DNA of 64,000 nucleotides from Bonia amplexicaulis (taxonomy: Eukaryota > Streptophyta > Magnoliopsida > Poales > Poaceae). Shown here piece after piece: positions 9,787-22,299 of this stretch. A program made the position numbers and the translations under genes. The stretch covers positions 32,656,410-32,720,409 of the forward strand of contig CM070735.1 in assembly GCA_036346245.1 (NCBI GenBank), written 5' to 3'. Position 1 is the first letter of the stretch; each line of letters starts with the position of its first letter. The notes under the pieces are model-generated. The model searched no databases, was not told the DNA's origin, and saw only the letters and a program-made list of their open reading frames with translations.

Positions 9787-12269
9787 TGTAATACCACTAA
9801 ATTGCAAAAGAGAGGGTTAAGAAAGGAAATGGTGGTTTTTGCCGTCAGACCCATCGGCTTTTAGAATGCCGAATAAGCAACGCTCGCAGAGGTTCCCAGA
9901 CCATCCAGGGACGGTCGGCACCGTCTAGAAAGCGACTAAAGATAGCGCTCTCAGAGGTTCCCAGACCGTCCAGGCCGATCGCACCGCCTCGCTTGTGGGT
10001 TTTCGTCATTCGGCAGGAAATTTTATTTTTACCTGTTACCGATTTACCTGCCACGGTAGAAGAGCACTAAATAGTGTAGGGCTACTGTTGGACCAAAAAG
10101 CCCTCAGGGCCATAGTCAGCCAAGGCAAAAAGGGAGGGGTAGAAGCGGCATTTCGCATAGAGGGTGATAGACAAGACATCACACAGCCCTTTACCAGCTC
10201 CACTTTCTGCCACAGCCGCAAGCATCATCATTTCACCACTCCTTCCTCAACCGAGAGCAGCCACAGAGTGAGCCCTAGAGCCAAGCCTAGCTCCATCTCA
10301 CTTTTCCTCCCCCAGCCGAGAGGAAGAGAGCAAGAAGAGAGGAGACCCGAAGGAACCCAGAAGGGCAAGCGCGAGAGGACGGCATCGACGACAGCAAAGG
10401 ATGCCGACGGCCGCCAAACCCTCGCCAAGCCGACTCTCGAGTACGTCCACCATCCCCTCCACAGCCCCATAGCACAACACAATAGCATGCAAAAATAGAT
10501 GAACACATAGAGTTAGAGGATGGGGGGCAAACCGTCCTGGCAGTGGTAGGGGGGCGACCGGCCGGCTGCAAGCCATGGCCGGCGAGCTCAACCCGTAGGG
10601 AGCGGCCGAAGGTTGAGCCAACCGACGGTGGGACAGGCTTGCGAGCCCATGACCCCGAGTCGGCGAGCTCCGACCACCGACCGCTGGAGGCGTAGGGGAG
10701 GCGCCACAGGGAGCGGTGAGCTCGAGGAGGCGACCGAGCCACTCACCGGCCGCTGCGGCGGTTGATGGCACCAAGCGCCCGCTGCGCGCTGAGAGGAAGG
10801 CCGGATCGGCCCGGCCACGGATCCGGGAGGCGGCGTCGGATCCGGCGTGTGGTACCGGATCCGGAGAAAGGGGAAGTGAGAGGCGGAGAGGGAGGAGAAG
10901 GCGAGGCGAAGCGAGCACGCCCGGCGTGAGCCGAGCTCGGCTGCGTGCCATCGCGCCGCCTGGGAAGTCGCCTGGGCGATGCGGCCGAGAGAAGTGAGGA
11001 GGGGGAGCGAGGCTGTTCGGCCGAGTGCGCGAAAAGAGGAGAGGGAGGAAAAATGAGGAGGCCGGTTCGGCCGCAGAAAATGAAGAGAAAAGAGAAAGAA
11101 AAGAAAAAAAGAGAGGAAAGAAAAGAAAAGAGGAGAAAAAGAAAAAAGGGGGATTTTGGTGTCTGCGCGACAGGTCCCTGAGACCTGTGCGTTATTACGC
11201 CAGAATCGGGATATGTGTGTAGTATCGTCGTCGCCTATTTTATCTATGATTTTGTTATGATGCGTTAAATCGAACTATTTGCTTGTCTAGGTGGAGGTCC
11301 TGAGTCGACGTCGTCTGCACGTCGTTCCGCTCTGCTTGGTTAACAGGCAAGTGCATGGTAGAGCGGTAGACCATAGAGTTCGTGAATATGCGATGTTTAC
11401 ATGATGTGATAATGTTTATGCGGAAATACGATGATTACATGATATTTATGTGGAAATTGGGTGCTTACATGACGTAAAGTTGCATGGTAAGTGATGTTAA
11501 TGATGATGGAGTAAGGTGGGCAATGAAGCTTACCTACTAATGATGTTAATGATGAGTATGATTATGACAATGAGCATATGCATTTGCATTATGTGCACTC
11601 AAGAGTGAGGGCGGTGAGAAAGTCCCTAGCTACGAGTAAAGCTAGCGGACTAATCCGGAGTGCTCTTGAGTAAGACCTACTTGTGAGCCTCCACGGAGTG
11701 GAGAGATCCCGTCTTGATATGGGCGGGCCCAAGATTTTGGGTGAACATCGACGGGTGTTCACTCGGCAATACCGGTATTTGCAATGTGATGAGCAAATGT
11801 GCATGTAGAGCAGGGATGAATTGCATTGCATTGCATTGATGATTTGGCAATATGGAACCTTGAGAATGGTGGTACGAGCATGGCTATGTATGCAGAGTAT
11901 ATTGATGGGATTAAAATTGTCTTCATGTTGTGTTAGTATTTTTACCGTCCTATTATGTACTTGCTGAGTCTTTCGACTCACCCTTGCTTTGTTGTTATTT
12001 TTAGGTGACCGTTGAGAACGACATGCATGGGCGGGTGTAGCACATGAATATCTTCACGTTCCTGCAGCACGTCACTTAACCAACTTTTGATAGTATGTTT
12101 AACTCCACTAGCAAGTTAGAATAGTTGCTAAAAAAAGTATGGTGTAAGTGGTCTTGTCTTATGAAAAAGTACAGTTTGCTTAAATTGTTTAGCAGCTGTT
12201 TTAAAAATATTATTATTATAGTGCGATGATGGTAGCACTCTAGGCCCAGAGGATGGGCAGGGTGTTACA
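9787..12269 (+). mobile_element. Solo LTR of a Ty3-gypsy-type element
   Basis: The left end TGTAATACC and right end GGTGTTACA are inverted repeats with one mismatch. The body has the usual grass gypsy LTR structure: a leader-like GC-rich part, a homopurine tract at about 11070-11160, and the phrase 'cttgctgagtctttcgactc' near the right end. No internal coding region is present, so it looks like a solo LTR of about 2.5 kb. The flanking 5-mers (ccgcc and gcctc) do not form a clean duplication. Confidence 0.6.
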
Positions 12270-12337
12270 GCCTCGCCGCCTCCCCGGCCCACGCCGCCTC
12301 CTCGTTAATTTTCAAGGTATTCATCTGTATGAACTAG

Positions 12338-13096
12338 ATGGACAACCTAGTCATCCTATATCATGGAGGCAGTGTGACAAGTGATGATTATGGAAATGTT
12401 CGATTTGTTGAAATGCAAAGGGTGCCTCTGATATTCAGTGATCGACCGTCGTTTAGTGAGTTGGTTGCTAGGGCCCAAGAGGAGCTACATTGTCATGCAA
12501 ACGAGGAGAGCATCACAGTTGAGGGGTTACTTCACTTCGGTTCGAAAGATACAATTCTAAGGCGGTTGATCTTAATTGGTTGTGAGGATCAGTGGGACAA
12601 ATATGTCAAATTGGTTATGAAGAATGAGTTCCAATGTTTGGACCTTGTTGTGCGGAAGGTGTCCATTGATCCCACCCCTCATGGTTATTCACCAGAACTA
12701 GGTGATCATGCACCTTTGACCCTCCGTTCGGACCTTGCGGTGGATGTGGAAGAAGTGCCTGAGGTGCCCGATGCTCTATCTGCCCCGAACGAGGGTCAGA
12801 TTTCTCAACCAGTTCGAGTCGAATGTCGGACTGATGATGTCGTGGCGGCCCTCGTGATCATCCCGAAGTGTCGAGCAACTCTTTAGCCTTTTCCCGTCAT
12901 TCCATTCTTTTGTCTCAATCCCATCGTTTTCGTGCTTATGATGTAGGATACATTCTTGATAATGTGGGTGCTCCTCCCGTTGCTCCATCTGGCAACGTTG
13001 AAGAAGTCTGTAGGGACTCCAGTAGTGTGGATGTTCAAATTGTGGATGATCTGGAGCCTTACGAGATCGCTAGGGCCGTTGATTCTGATGATGACC
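12338..13096 (+). pseudogene. Mutator-like transposase N-terminal fragment
   Basis: The reading frame from the ATG at 12338 (MDNLVILYHGGSV, VEMQRVPLIFSDRPSFSELV) matches the N-terminal region that precedes the transposase in plant MuDR-type elements. The frame breaks at about 12884 and recognisable sequence continues in another frame (DVGYILDNVG, LEPYEIARAVDSDDDRP) to about 13096, where copia sequence abuts it. Catalytic and zinc-knuckle parts are missing, so it cannot encode a transposase. Confidence 0.7.
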
Positions 13097-15453
13097 GCCC
13101 TTTTGGCCAACACGCACACCCAAAGATTTTCAAAGAGGAGTATTCTGGTTTTTGATGAAACAAACGCTCTAGTGGCGTGGAGTATTGGATGACTTTGCTA
13201 GGTATGCGATTAATTAGATAAGTAGCAGTCAAGAAGGCGTCATCCCAAAATTTGATTGGCATGGACGCATGCGCTAGGAGAGACAAGCCAACTTCTACTA
13301 TGTGACGATGCTTTCATTCCGCCGATCCGTTTTGTTGATGTGTGTGAGGACAAGATACACGATGAGTTATGCCAGCTTTAGTAAAAAAAGAATGAAGTTT
13401 TTCATATTCTCCACCCCAATCGGTTTGCATGGCGACAATCTTTTTATTGAAAAGTCGCTCAACAAGATTCTGAAACTCACAAAATTTCTGAAATACTTCA
13501 GATTTGTATTTGAGAAGATAAATCCAAGTAAATTTACTGTAATCATCTATAAAGCTGATATAATATTTTCTACCCCCAACAGAGGTAGGAGCAGGACCCC
13601 ATACATCTGAAAAAACTAATGCAAGAGGACAACTCGACACAGTAGAAGATTTTGGGAACGGAAGCTGATGACTTTTGGCTTATTGACAAGCATTGCAAAT
13701 TGACTCATTACTTGACTCAACTAGACATGGAAGCTTATTTTCATGAATAACTTTATGAACTATGGGAAGGGAAGGATGACCCAAGCGATTGTGCCATCTT
13801 GCAAGTGATGGCTTGATGACTCCAAGAACTTGTTTGGTAGAGGTTGTTGATGACGATGGTAGAGGATAGAGACCATTGCGGCATCTCCCTTTAAGAAGAG
13901 TGGTCCTCGTTCGCTGATCCTTAACCAAAAAGAAAGAGGGATGAATTTCCACAAAAGCATTGTTATCACGAGCAAGGCGATGAGCAGAGACAAGATTTTT
14001 CTTAGTTTTGGGAACATGAAGAATATTCTTGAGATAGAGATTGCGATTAGGAGTATGAATAGTAGAATGATCAATATGACTAATGTTCATACCTGTGCCA
14101 CTAGCCGTGTGCACTTGATCCTTCCCATTATATTTGTCTCGGACAGTTAATTTTTCCAGCTCTCCCGTGATATGATCAGTTGCTCCCGTGTCCATATACC
14201 AATTTGTATCTATACCATATGAATTGAAGGCAGCACTAGCAGACTTTGTATTTGGAACAAAATTTTCATCATACCTGTACCAGCAATCTGTGGCTACATG
14301 GCCATTTTTGTGACATAGTTGGCAAACTGGTTTCTTTCCTCGTCCATCATTGTTGAAGCTTCGGCTGCTACTGCTGAAACTCCCATTGTTGCTAAAACTG
14401 CCGCCGTTGAAGCCACTGTTGTCGTTATTTTCTCGTCCACGATATCTGCCACGGCCGCGTCCACTTGTTCTGCCGCCACGGTTGAATCCACCTCGACTTC
14501 CTCTCTTGACCACGTTGACTGAGAAAGTTTGCGTGTTTTCACGAAGTGTCATCCTATTCTCAAAGTTCAGAAGCTGAGAATAAAGTTCGAGACCGTGGAT
14601 CGGTTCCGCTTTCGAGTGATGATGACCACCACCGGTCGAATCGGCGTCGGGCCGCTAGAATGTATGAGACCATCTCCTCATCATCCAACGGTCTGCCTGC
14701 TGAAGCCATCTCGTCACCAAGCGCCTTCATCTTCCCAAAGTATTCTGCTACGGTTAAGATACCCTTTTGAGTTGTTGCCAGCGCCAAGCGCGTATTCACT
14801 GATCTCGCGCGTGACTGGCCGGAGAACATCCTTTCGACAGCTTTCCAGACTTGTGCGGATGAAGTCATGGTAGCTACCTGGATAAGAATCTCCCTGGAGA
14901 AAGATGAGAACAGATAACTGAGAAGTTGCTGATCTGCAATCATCCAAGTTTCATATGCCGGGTTTGGCTTCTTGACAGTTTTACTGCCATCGTTGACGTC
15001 TATCTCTTCATCTGGAGCTTGTGTGACGCCGGTGAGGTATCCTTCCATGCGAGCACCACGAATCGTCGGTAGAACTTGCGCCCTCCATAGCAAGTAGTTT
15101 GTCTTGGTTAGCTTCTCAGTTATAGCTTGGCCAGACAATGGATTCCCGGTAGATGAGGAGGAACTAGCCATGGTAGATTGAATCTATTTGTGGTAGAGGA
15201 GAGGCTATGATACCATGAGAGAACTCTCAATTAGATGAAGCGTTCCTACCTCCGAAGAGGCCGCATATTACTTGTTATATATGAAGGGAGACAGGATACA
15301 AAACGGAGACGGGAGGCTCTCGGGAGGCTCTCCGGATTACAGTCCATGGAAGGCAAGATAAGGACTCCGTTCCCTAAACTTATATCTCTAAGAATTGGAC
15401 TCTATATTCCTATCTCTTAGGATTACAGATCAGGATTACAACTCATTCTAACA
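13097..15453 (-). mobile_element. Truncated Ty1-copia retrotransposon
   Basis: It reads on the minus strand. The 5' LTR is 15216-15453 (238 bp, TGTTAGAATG... to ...GTTCTCA) and abuts a tRNA-Met primer site (complement of 15203-15215). The gag ATG is at 15171 (gag-like domain, MASSSSSTGNP). A CCHC zinc knuckle (CQLCHKNGHVATDC) follows near 14310-14350, then the gag-pre-integrase region, then the integrase core with FSDVWGP, FIDDYSKFTWIYLL, TDWGGEY and HTHQQNG. The element stops inside integrase at about 13097; reverse transcriptase, RNase H and the 3' LTR are missing. A frame change near 14555 and internal stops near 13680 and 13314 show it is dead. Confidence 0.85.
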
Positions 15454-15525
15454 CTTGATACCATGCACACTCGTGTTGTATCTCACAAACTCTGATCCGA
15501 TCCAGGGGCTGTTGTACATAAAAAG

Positions 15526-15905
15526 AGGTATCAGAGCTAAGGTCGGATTAATCTGATTTGCGAGAAGGTCGATAAAGCATCAGGCGGCACAATCAAGATT
15601 GATGTCAACGATATGGAATCAAGTAGAGAAATTTGACAACGGAGAAAATTTCAGCACGTGGCAATGCGTGGTGAAGGATGTCCTTGTCCAGCAGGAGCTA
15701 ATCGATGCTCTTCAAGAGAACAAACAGGAAAAGATGTTCGATGAAGACTAAAATGTGATGTAGCGGAAGATTATCAGTACAATCCGTCTATATCTCTCTG
15801 ATGAGGTAAAGTGTTCGGTGATCAAAGATAATTCGTCGAAGAAATTATAGAAGAATTTAGAAGAATTGTATATGACAAAGTCGCTAACAAATCGGTAGAT
15901 GCTGA
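15526..15905 (+). mobile_element. Second copia fragment: primer site and degenerate gag
   Basis: A tRNA-Met-like primer site (ggtatcagagct, about 15528) is followed by a gag-like translation (VEKFDNGENFSTWQ, QQELIDAL, STIRLYLSDEV) in the plus direction with several stops. It is opposite in orientation to the neighbouring copia element and belongs to a different family. Confidence 0.65.
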
Positions 15906-16552
15906 AACGATAACTGTCCAGGCGGGAATGGTTTACCATTGGCATTTGTACCAGGGGGTCGCGGCCGGCTCTCAGTTCGCCCGTCGGCGTTGGCGGCTTG
16001 GCTGGTGTGACTCTTTTCTGAAGCTAAGCTTGGAGATCTGTGACTGTAACTAACTGTACGCGGAGGAAGGAAACAAACAGAGAGCCATCGTTGCAAGTGC
16101 ACCTTAACACGAAGGCCAGGTTGGGCCTGAGTTCAGGTCTGGGCTGACCTACATTGTCACACCTAAAAGCAGTTGGGCCTGATCAAGCTTCTACTTCGGG
16201 ATGTATTTTTGAACCAGGCGACAGAATTAACTCGTCGTTTTTATTAGCTCAAATGTTGCGCGTTGTCCCGTTAATAATATAACTTAGACCCTTTAAAAGA
16301 AAAGAACAAAGTAGATTAAAAGGGGTCACTTACAAAATGATTGGACAAACTGAGTGTGGAGATAATTAACTAGCGTAGTCATCTACTTGTCTTAAGACTT
16401 ATAATTCATGGGTCACATATTCAAATCCGACAAATAAAGTGAAGAATTCGTATAAACAATTCATCCAACCTGTGATTGGTGGCAATTGAATTATGGTCAT
16501 CAGTCTCTCGAGACGGAGTGACACACTGCAAAACTATGCTACGGTTGGCATC
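15906..16552. other. Intergenic stretch, nothing recognised
   Basis: No gene, RNA or element boundary could be supported here. Confidence 0.4.
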
Positions 16553-16555
16553 TAA

Positions 16556-16773
16556 GGTCCTATTTTAAATAATTTTTAGCTTTTGACTTTTAGAAGCCAG
16601 TTTTTAAATGGGGTGACTTCTCAAAATAGTTTTTATAAATTATTTATAGAAGTCGCTATAGAAACTGTTTTAAACAAAATGACTTCTTAATATATGTATC
16701 CATTACTCTCTCAATCTCTCTCCTAAAAAACAAAAGAATCTGCTAAAACCCACGCCACTTTTAAACAGGCTCC
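16556..16773. mobile_element. Tourist-like MITE (218 bp) with TAA target duplication
   Basis: Ends GGTCCTATTTTAAA and GGAGCCTGTTTAAA (reverse complement of the right end) form imperfect terminal inverted repeats. TAA occurs immediately on both sides (16553-16555 and 16774-16776), the 3-bp duplication expected of PIF/Harbinger-type elements. The interior is AT-rich and non-coding. Confidence 0.75.
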
Positions 16774-17500
16774 TAATCTCTGGCCGCGCTGGCAAAAAGA
16801 TTCTTCCAAACGCCACCCTGTCCAGAACAAAAAGATAAAACACACGTCAACTACATGCAAACAGCGCGCTACTTCTGCCAGATCCAATCTCCTCGTCACT
16901 GTTTCTACACTGAACAGCGAAGCATATAGAAGATACTAACAGGGACAGGGTAATGACTGACGACGGCGCACGTGCCCCACACGTGCTGTCCCGGAAAAAG
17001 CTGAGGGAGAGGTCACATGTCTCTGTTCCCCCGGGCCCACCCCGCGCTGTTCCCCCTTGAACCGTAGGGTGGACGCCTTGGACTGGACCTCGCACCAACC
17101 CACACCTACCGCTCCAGTAATCAATCACGCGTGAGGCGTGCCCCATGATCCCAACTCCGCACCGCATCTGAACCCAAAACAAGCACACATGGGCCAGCCA
17201 GCCGCGCCAGTGGCCCACCACCTCTCTCGCGCCCTACACAACACAGCGTGTCACTCAACCCTCACCGACACGTGGGGCCAGGATTAGCCGTGTCTCACCT
17301 GTCAGTTACTAATTAGCGTGGGGTTATTGGGTCGGCGCTCGCCGGTTGCACCGACAGGAGGGGGTCAGCGACCCGCGGGGCAGTTCGCCGCGAGGGGGAG
17401 ATTTGAAAAATACGCAAGGCCGAGCGATCTGGGCCGTCCGGCCCGAGGAGGGGTTGGCGTGGGCCGTCCGATGCTGGCAGTTGTCTCCGCCGCCTACGGC

Positions 17501-17507
17501 TATTTAA
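17501..17507 (+). promoter_or_regulatory. Candidate TATA box of the beta-tubulin gene
   Basis: TATTTAA lies about 115 bp before the leader-intron donor, in a GC-rich promoter (16850-17500). Confidence 0.55.
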
Positions 17508-17617
17508 GGTACACTGCGCTCGCGTCGCTCTCCCGCGGCCTCCGCCCCTCCTCGATCGACCGATCTCGACCTCTCTCGCTGCCGATCGAATCGCCTGTGT
17601 GAATCATCTCGTATCTC

Positions 17618-18458
17618 GTAAGTGAATTTTGCCTTTAGTGCTGCTGATGCCTTATGTTTGAATTTGAAATGTCATGGTGATTTGAGCAGTTGTTAGTTGT
17701 GATTTTTGTGGGGGATTTTTTTTAAAACAATTTTGGAGGCGAGGAAATAGGTAATGCGCTAGGATCTGCGGGGCATTTTACTGATTTCTATAGAGCAATG
17801 CCCTGATCCAGTCCGTGTTCATCTCTCTTTTAGATTTTGTTTTGATTGGTTTGGTGTAAACGTTTGTAAGTTGTGTTGGATCTGTGGAATTTCGACTACT
17901 TTTGCGGCATCTCTCTCGATCTCGTGGATGATCCAGTCTGGTTACTGGAGTCTATATCTGAGCTGGGTTATAGGATACGTCGTAGATTTTTGGGCTATTA
18001 ATTTAGGGGATTTTTCTGTCAGATCTGAAAGGTACTTCTACTCCAGTTGAGGCATTTCGGGCATATCTAGCGCATGAAATCCTATACCTGAGCCATTTTC
18101 GAGGAGATCTGGCGTACACGATGCATTTGGTAGGTAATTGAACTGTGTGTTCACTAGCTTTGAGTCATTTTAGCGTATGAAACCCCATATCTGGCTGGGT
18201 TCAACGTGATCTGTGTAGGGAGTTCAGTGAGATCTGGCTGGGTTCAACGTGATCTGTGTTGGGAGTTCAGTGAGTTCTGGGATCCGAAACAACATGAATT
18301 GTTTGCTTCTCCTTAAATGGTTTGGATATGCTTGATCTAAGGAACTTGAGCAGGATATCAACCACCTTCTTTTTTTTTTTGCATTGAATCCTTAGGTTAG
18401 CCATGCTTGCTGCAACATCTGAGATTAATTCTTCTATGTGGTTTCCTTAAATTTCCAG
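17618..18458 (+). promoter_or_regulatory. Leader (5' UTR) intron of the tubulin gene with GATCTG motifs
   Basis: A donor gtaagt at 17618 and an acceptor ttccag ending at 18458 frame an 841-bp intron that ends 7 bp before the ATG. Leader introns of plant tubulin genes are known to raise expression. The hexamer GATCTG, core of the intron-mediated-enhancement motif, appears seven times: 17763, 17879, 18022, 18106, 18208, 18231 and 18251. A poly-T tract precedes the acceptor. Confidence 0.75.
18191..18276 (+). repeat. 43-bp tandem duplication inside the leader intron
   Basis: Two adjacent copies starting ctggctgggttcaacgtgat (18191 and 18234) differ mainly by one a/t change (gtgtaggg, gtgttggg). 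The duplication itself created extra GATCTG motifs. Confidence 0.8.
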
Positions 18459-18465
18459 GGCAAAG

Positions 18466-21128
18466 ATGAGAGAGATCCTGCACATCCAGGGTGGGCAATG
18501 TGGCAACCAGATTGGTGCCAAGTTCTGGGAGGTGGTGTGCGACGAGCATGGCATTGACCCTACCGGGCGGTACACGGGCAACTCTGACCTGCAGTTGGAG
18601 CGTGTCAATGTCTACTACAATGAGGCCTCCTGCGGTCGCTTTGTGCCCCGTGCTGTTCTCATGGACCTTGAACCTGGTACCATGGACAGCGTCCGGACTG
18701 GACCCTATGGGCAGATCTTCCGCCCTGATAACTTTGTCTTTGGGCAATCCGGTGCCGGTAACAACTGGGCCAAGGGCCACTACACCGAGGGTGCTGAGCT
18801 CATTGATTCTGTTTTGGATGTTGTGAGGAAGGAGGCTGAGAACTGTGACTGCCTGCAAGGTAATTGTGCTTGTCAATAACCAAATTTAATGATATTTGTT
18901 AGATCAATTCCTGTTGAATAGGTTAGCGTGCAGATATGTGAAGATCGCCCATATTTTACCATGCCTATGAATTTTCCGGTATGATGCATAGTAGTACTGT
19001 AGTACTGTAGACCTGTACACCATATGAGTAATGCTATACCAGGGCACTAGGATCTCTTGGTAGCATAGCATGAAACATATTGCACACGACTACATGAATT
19101 ATTCTATGACCTACATTCTGTATTGGTCTAAATGACATTGATGATTCTTGCTAGTTGTTTGGTGTCCTAATTAGAAATGTATTCATCTTTTTAGATGGCA
19201 GTAACACACAGTGATTTTGTACTCTATGATGTAGATTAGTATTGAGATGGTTGGGGATTCTGAAAGGAGGTCTGTCCTATTTAAGTAACATGGGTGGCAT
19301 TTAATACATGACCAGCGCTAATTTTATCCGTGACATCCGAGTATGTTCTTCAGATTTTTTTGGTCAACCAAATAGTTTAGCATGTTGTGAAATAATCTAG
19401 TGGTCAACAATGGTTATAAAATTACCATAATTAAGAAACTTCATGCTTGTATTGCATTTTGGTTAGTGAATACTGAAATTTCTATTTTGTTATGTATATT
19501 TTTTTTGCGTCCGAGCAAGTATACTTCATTTTACCATGTTGCGGTGATCATTAAAACCATCTGTTTCTGTGATCAGGATTCCAAGTATGCCACTCTCTTG
19601 GTGGTGGTACTGGATCTGGTATGGGTACACTGTTGATATCAAAGATCAGGGAGGAGTACCCTGACCGCATGATGCTGACATTCTCAGTTTTCCCCTCACC
19701 AAAAGTATCTGATACTGTTGTTGAGCCGTACAATGCTACTCTCTCAGTCCATCAGTTGGTTGAGAATGCTGACGAATGCATGGTTCTGGACAATGAGGCT
19801 CTCTACGACATCTGTTTCAGGACTCTCAAGCTGACCACACCTAGCTGTAAGTCGCTTCAACTTTTCTCGTTTCTAGATTTTACTGGATATAAACTTGTGC
19901 ATAATTAAATGTTTGTAATCATCTATCTGTACGGTAGTGCAGATGTACATGCTTGTTCTAGAAATTTGTTTGTCTTTTAGTACATGCTAATATGCTATAT
20001 GATCTAGCATTGATAGTTTGATGCTACACTTATTCATAGTCTTCTTGATTATTGGTGTATATTTAATTCTGCAAACTATACTTTTAGGAGGGATCATGCT
20101 AAACATAGCCTGCGGTAACTCCAGCAGGCGCCTTACAATTGAGGAACATCTTAGTTGATCAGGTTGTGCTTTATCTGAAACTTAAAGGAATGGCAACTTT
20201 CCCCTTTTCTTTTCAACCTAAGCTAATGAACTGTTAGGACCAGGTGTTAATAAGATTGAGAGAAGAGCAAAGTGAATTTAATCATAACTGAAAACTTGGC
20301 ATTAAACACTGATTTTGCTATCCATAAACAACTAAGGCGGGGTATGGATTCCTTTTGGGTATGTTTGGATTTTTGTTGCCTTCAGCATATGCATACATGA
20401 TTTGCCTGTGTGACATAACATTTTCAACATGTTTGCTATTTTCTGCAGTTGGGGATTTGAACCATTTGATCTCTGCCACCATGAGTGGAGTCACATGCTG
20501 CCTAAGGTTCCCTGGTCAGCTGAATTCCGACCTCCGGAAGCTGGCAGTGAATCTTATCCCTTTCCCTCGTCTCCACTTCTTCATGGTCGGATTTGCTCCG
20601 CTGACATCCCGTGGATCCCAGCAGTACCGTGCCCTCACAGTCCCTGAGCTCACACAGCAGATGTGGGATGCCAAGAACATGATGTGCGCTGCCGATCCTC
20701 GCCATGGCCGTTACCTCACCGCCTCTGCCATGTTCCGTGGAAAGATGAGCACAAAGGAAGTCGACGAGCAGATGATCAACGTCCAGAACAAGAACTCATC
20801 CTACTTTGTCGAGTGGATCCCCAACAACGTGAAGTCCAGTGTCTGTGACATTCCTCCCAGAGGCCTCTCCATGGCATCAACCTTCATCGGCAACTCAACC
20901 TCCATCCAGGAGATGTTCCGTAGGGTGAGCGAGCAGTTCACCGCCATGTTCAGGAGGAAGGCTTTCTTGCACTGGTACACCGGCGAAGGCATGGACGAGA
21001 TGGAGTTCACCGAGGCAGAGAGCAACATGAACGACCTCGTCTCAGAGTACCAGCAGTATCAGGATGCGACCGCCGACGAGGAGGAGGGCGAGTACGAGGA
21101 TGAAGAACAGCAGGCCGATGAGATGTAA
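18466..21128 (+). CDS. TUBB: Beta-tubulin, complete, 3 coding exons, 447 aa
   Basis: Beta-tubulin is the GTP-hydrolysing subunit of the microtubule alpha/beta heterodimer. Coding exons are 18466-18859, 19577-19846 and 20449-21128; all introns are GT-AG and the total is 1344 bp, 447 codons plus TAA. The protein starts [17 protein letters not shown], carries the tubulin signature GGGTGSG at residues 140-146, and ends in the usual acidic tail ([17 protein letters not shown]) that binds motors and associated proteins. Length and intron positions fit plant beta-tubulins. No damage is seen. The isotype number cannot be assigned from sequence alone. Confidence 0.97.
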
Positions 21129-21480
21129 GAAGGTCTGTGAGGCTTTGCTTGGTCGTTCTAGGGCAGAGTTTGATGTGCTTGGTGCTTCCTTCCTTTCTAT
21201 ACTATTATCACCACATTACCAATAGTACGCCACCGCCCTTCTCCCCTGTCCTGCGCCTTGTATTTCCTATGCTGGTCGGTATGTTGTGCGTTGTTGAGCT
21301 TTCTGGTGAATTTGAGCCTCTCTGCGTTGATATTTTTGTGCAAATGGTTTCTGCATATTATATGCATTGCCCTGCATCATGGACTTATGGTTCATGGTTG
21401 TAACATGGCATGTCTGGTAGAATCGGTGGCTTGTGCGTTAAAGCTATTTTATCGTATCTATTTATATATAAAAGTCAATG
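21129..21480 (+). other. 3' flank / probable 3' UTR of beta-tubulin
   Basis: This T-rich sequence after the stop codon has no coding potential. The exact polyadenylation site cannot be fixed. Confidence 0.45.
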
Positions 21481-21499
21481 ACAGATATTTTAGTGTTGC

Positions 21500-22290
21500 T
21501 AAAGAAATATGCTAGAAATTCTTATAAAAAATCAAAACATCTCATGATTAATTTAGTGGGTCCTAATTTTAAAAGTTTAGATTGGATAGTTGACTTAAAG
21601 ATATAAAACTCGACCTATATCTATACTAATTATACATTTAGAGAAAGATCTAACCATCAATCTGACAGACGAGTTACAATGACTTAGATTAATAGAAAGA
21701 GAGCATACCAAGTACAGTCTAAATTAACAAAAATTTGGAATTGAAAATAATTTTCATTGACTCCCAAAGTAACATCCACAAATAACAAAAATTAGTAATA
21801 ATAATTAAGCAAAAATAGCAAACTAAAATAAAAAGAGTTTATGTTAAGTACAATAAAATTAACTAAAATTCGGAATAAAATAAAATAAATATTAGCAAAT
21901 TGATTCATATCAATTTCAAAGTAAACCCCTAAAAACTAAATCCAAAATAATAATTAAAAATAGAAATTAGTTTTTATACGAATTCTTGCCTAAAACTAAA
22001 AAATCCATAGCAAGGACGATCCAAATACATGTAAATTCGTAATAAAAAAATTAAAATATGATTAGATATTTGATTTATAAAAAAATTAAAATCTAAATTT
22101 CAAAACTATTAAAATTTGCAAACAAATACTAATTAGTGAGGAAGTTTCTGTATTAACCAGAAAAATCTAACAATCTACCTCATAGACCCAAGTTAAAATA
22201 GCTCTAATTAAAAGATATAATCACATATCAAGTACAACCTAAATTAACTAAACATCAGAATAAAAAAAAGAAAATTAGCGATTTGATTTG
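21500..22290. repeat. AT-rich dispersed repeat, copy 2
   Basis: It shares phrases such as 'caagtacaa', 'aaaattagcaa' and 'atacgaattc' with 1240-1900. The left part contains 'tctatactaattatac', which resembles a Helitron 5' terminus, but no matching 3' hairpin was found. Confidence 0.5.
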
Positions 22291-22299
22291 ATTTCTACA

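Noticed and set aside
10287..10951. Minus-strand open frames up to 217 aa
   Set aside because: They lie in the GC-rich part of the solo LTR; several frames are open at once, the composition is Ala/Arg/Pro-rich and no domain is seen.
11070..11160. Homopurine tract as a possible regulatory triplex element
   Set aside because: It lies within a solo LTR and is explained by LTR composition; nothing ties it to a gene.
18397..18876. Minus-strand frame of 159 aa opposite tubulin exon 1
   Set aside because: Shadow of the conserved tubulin coding exon.
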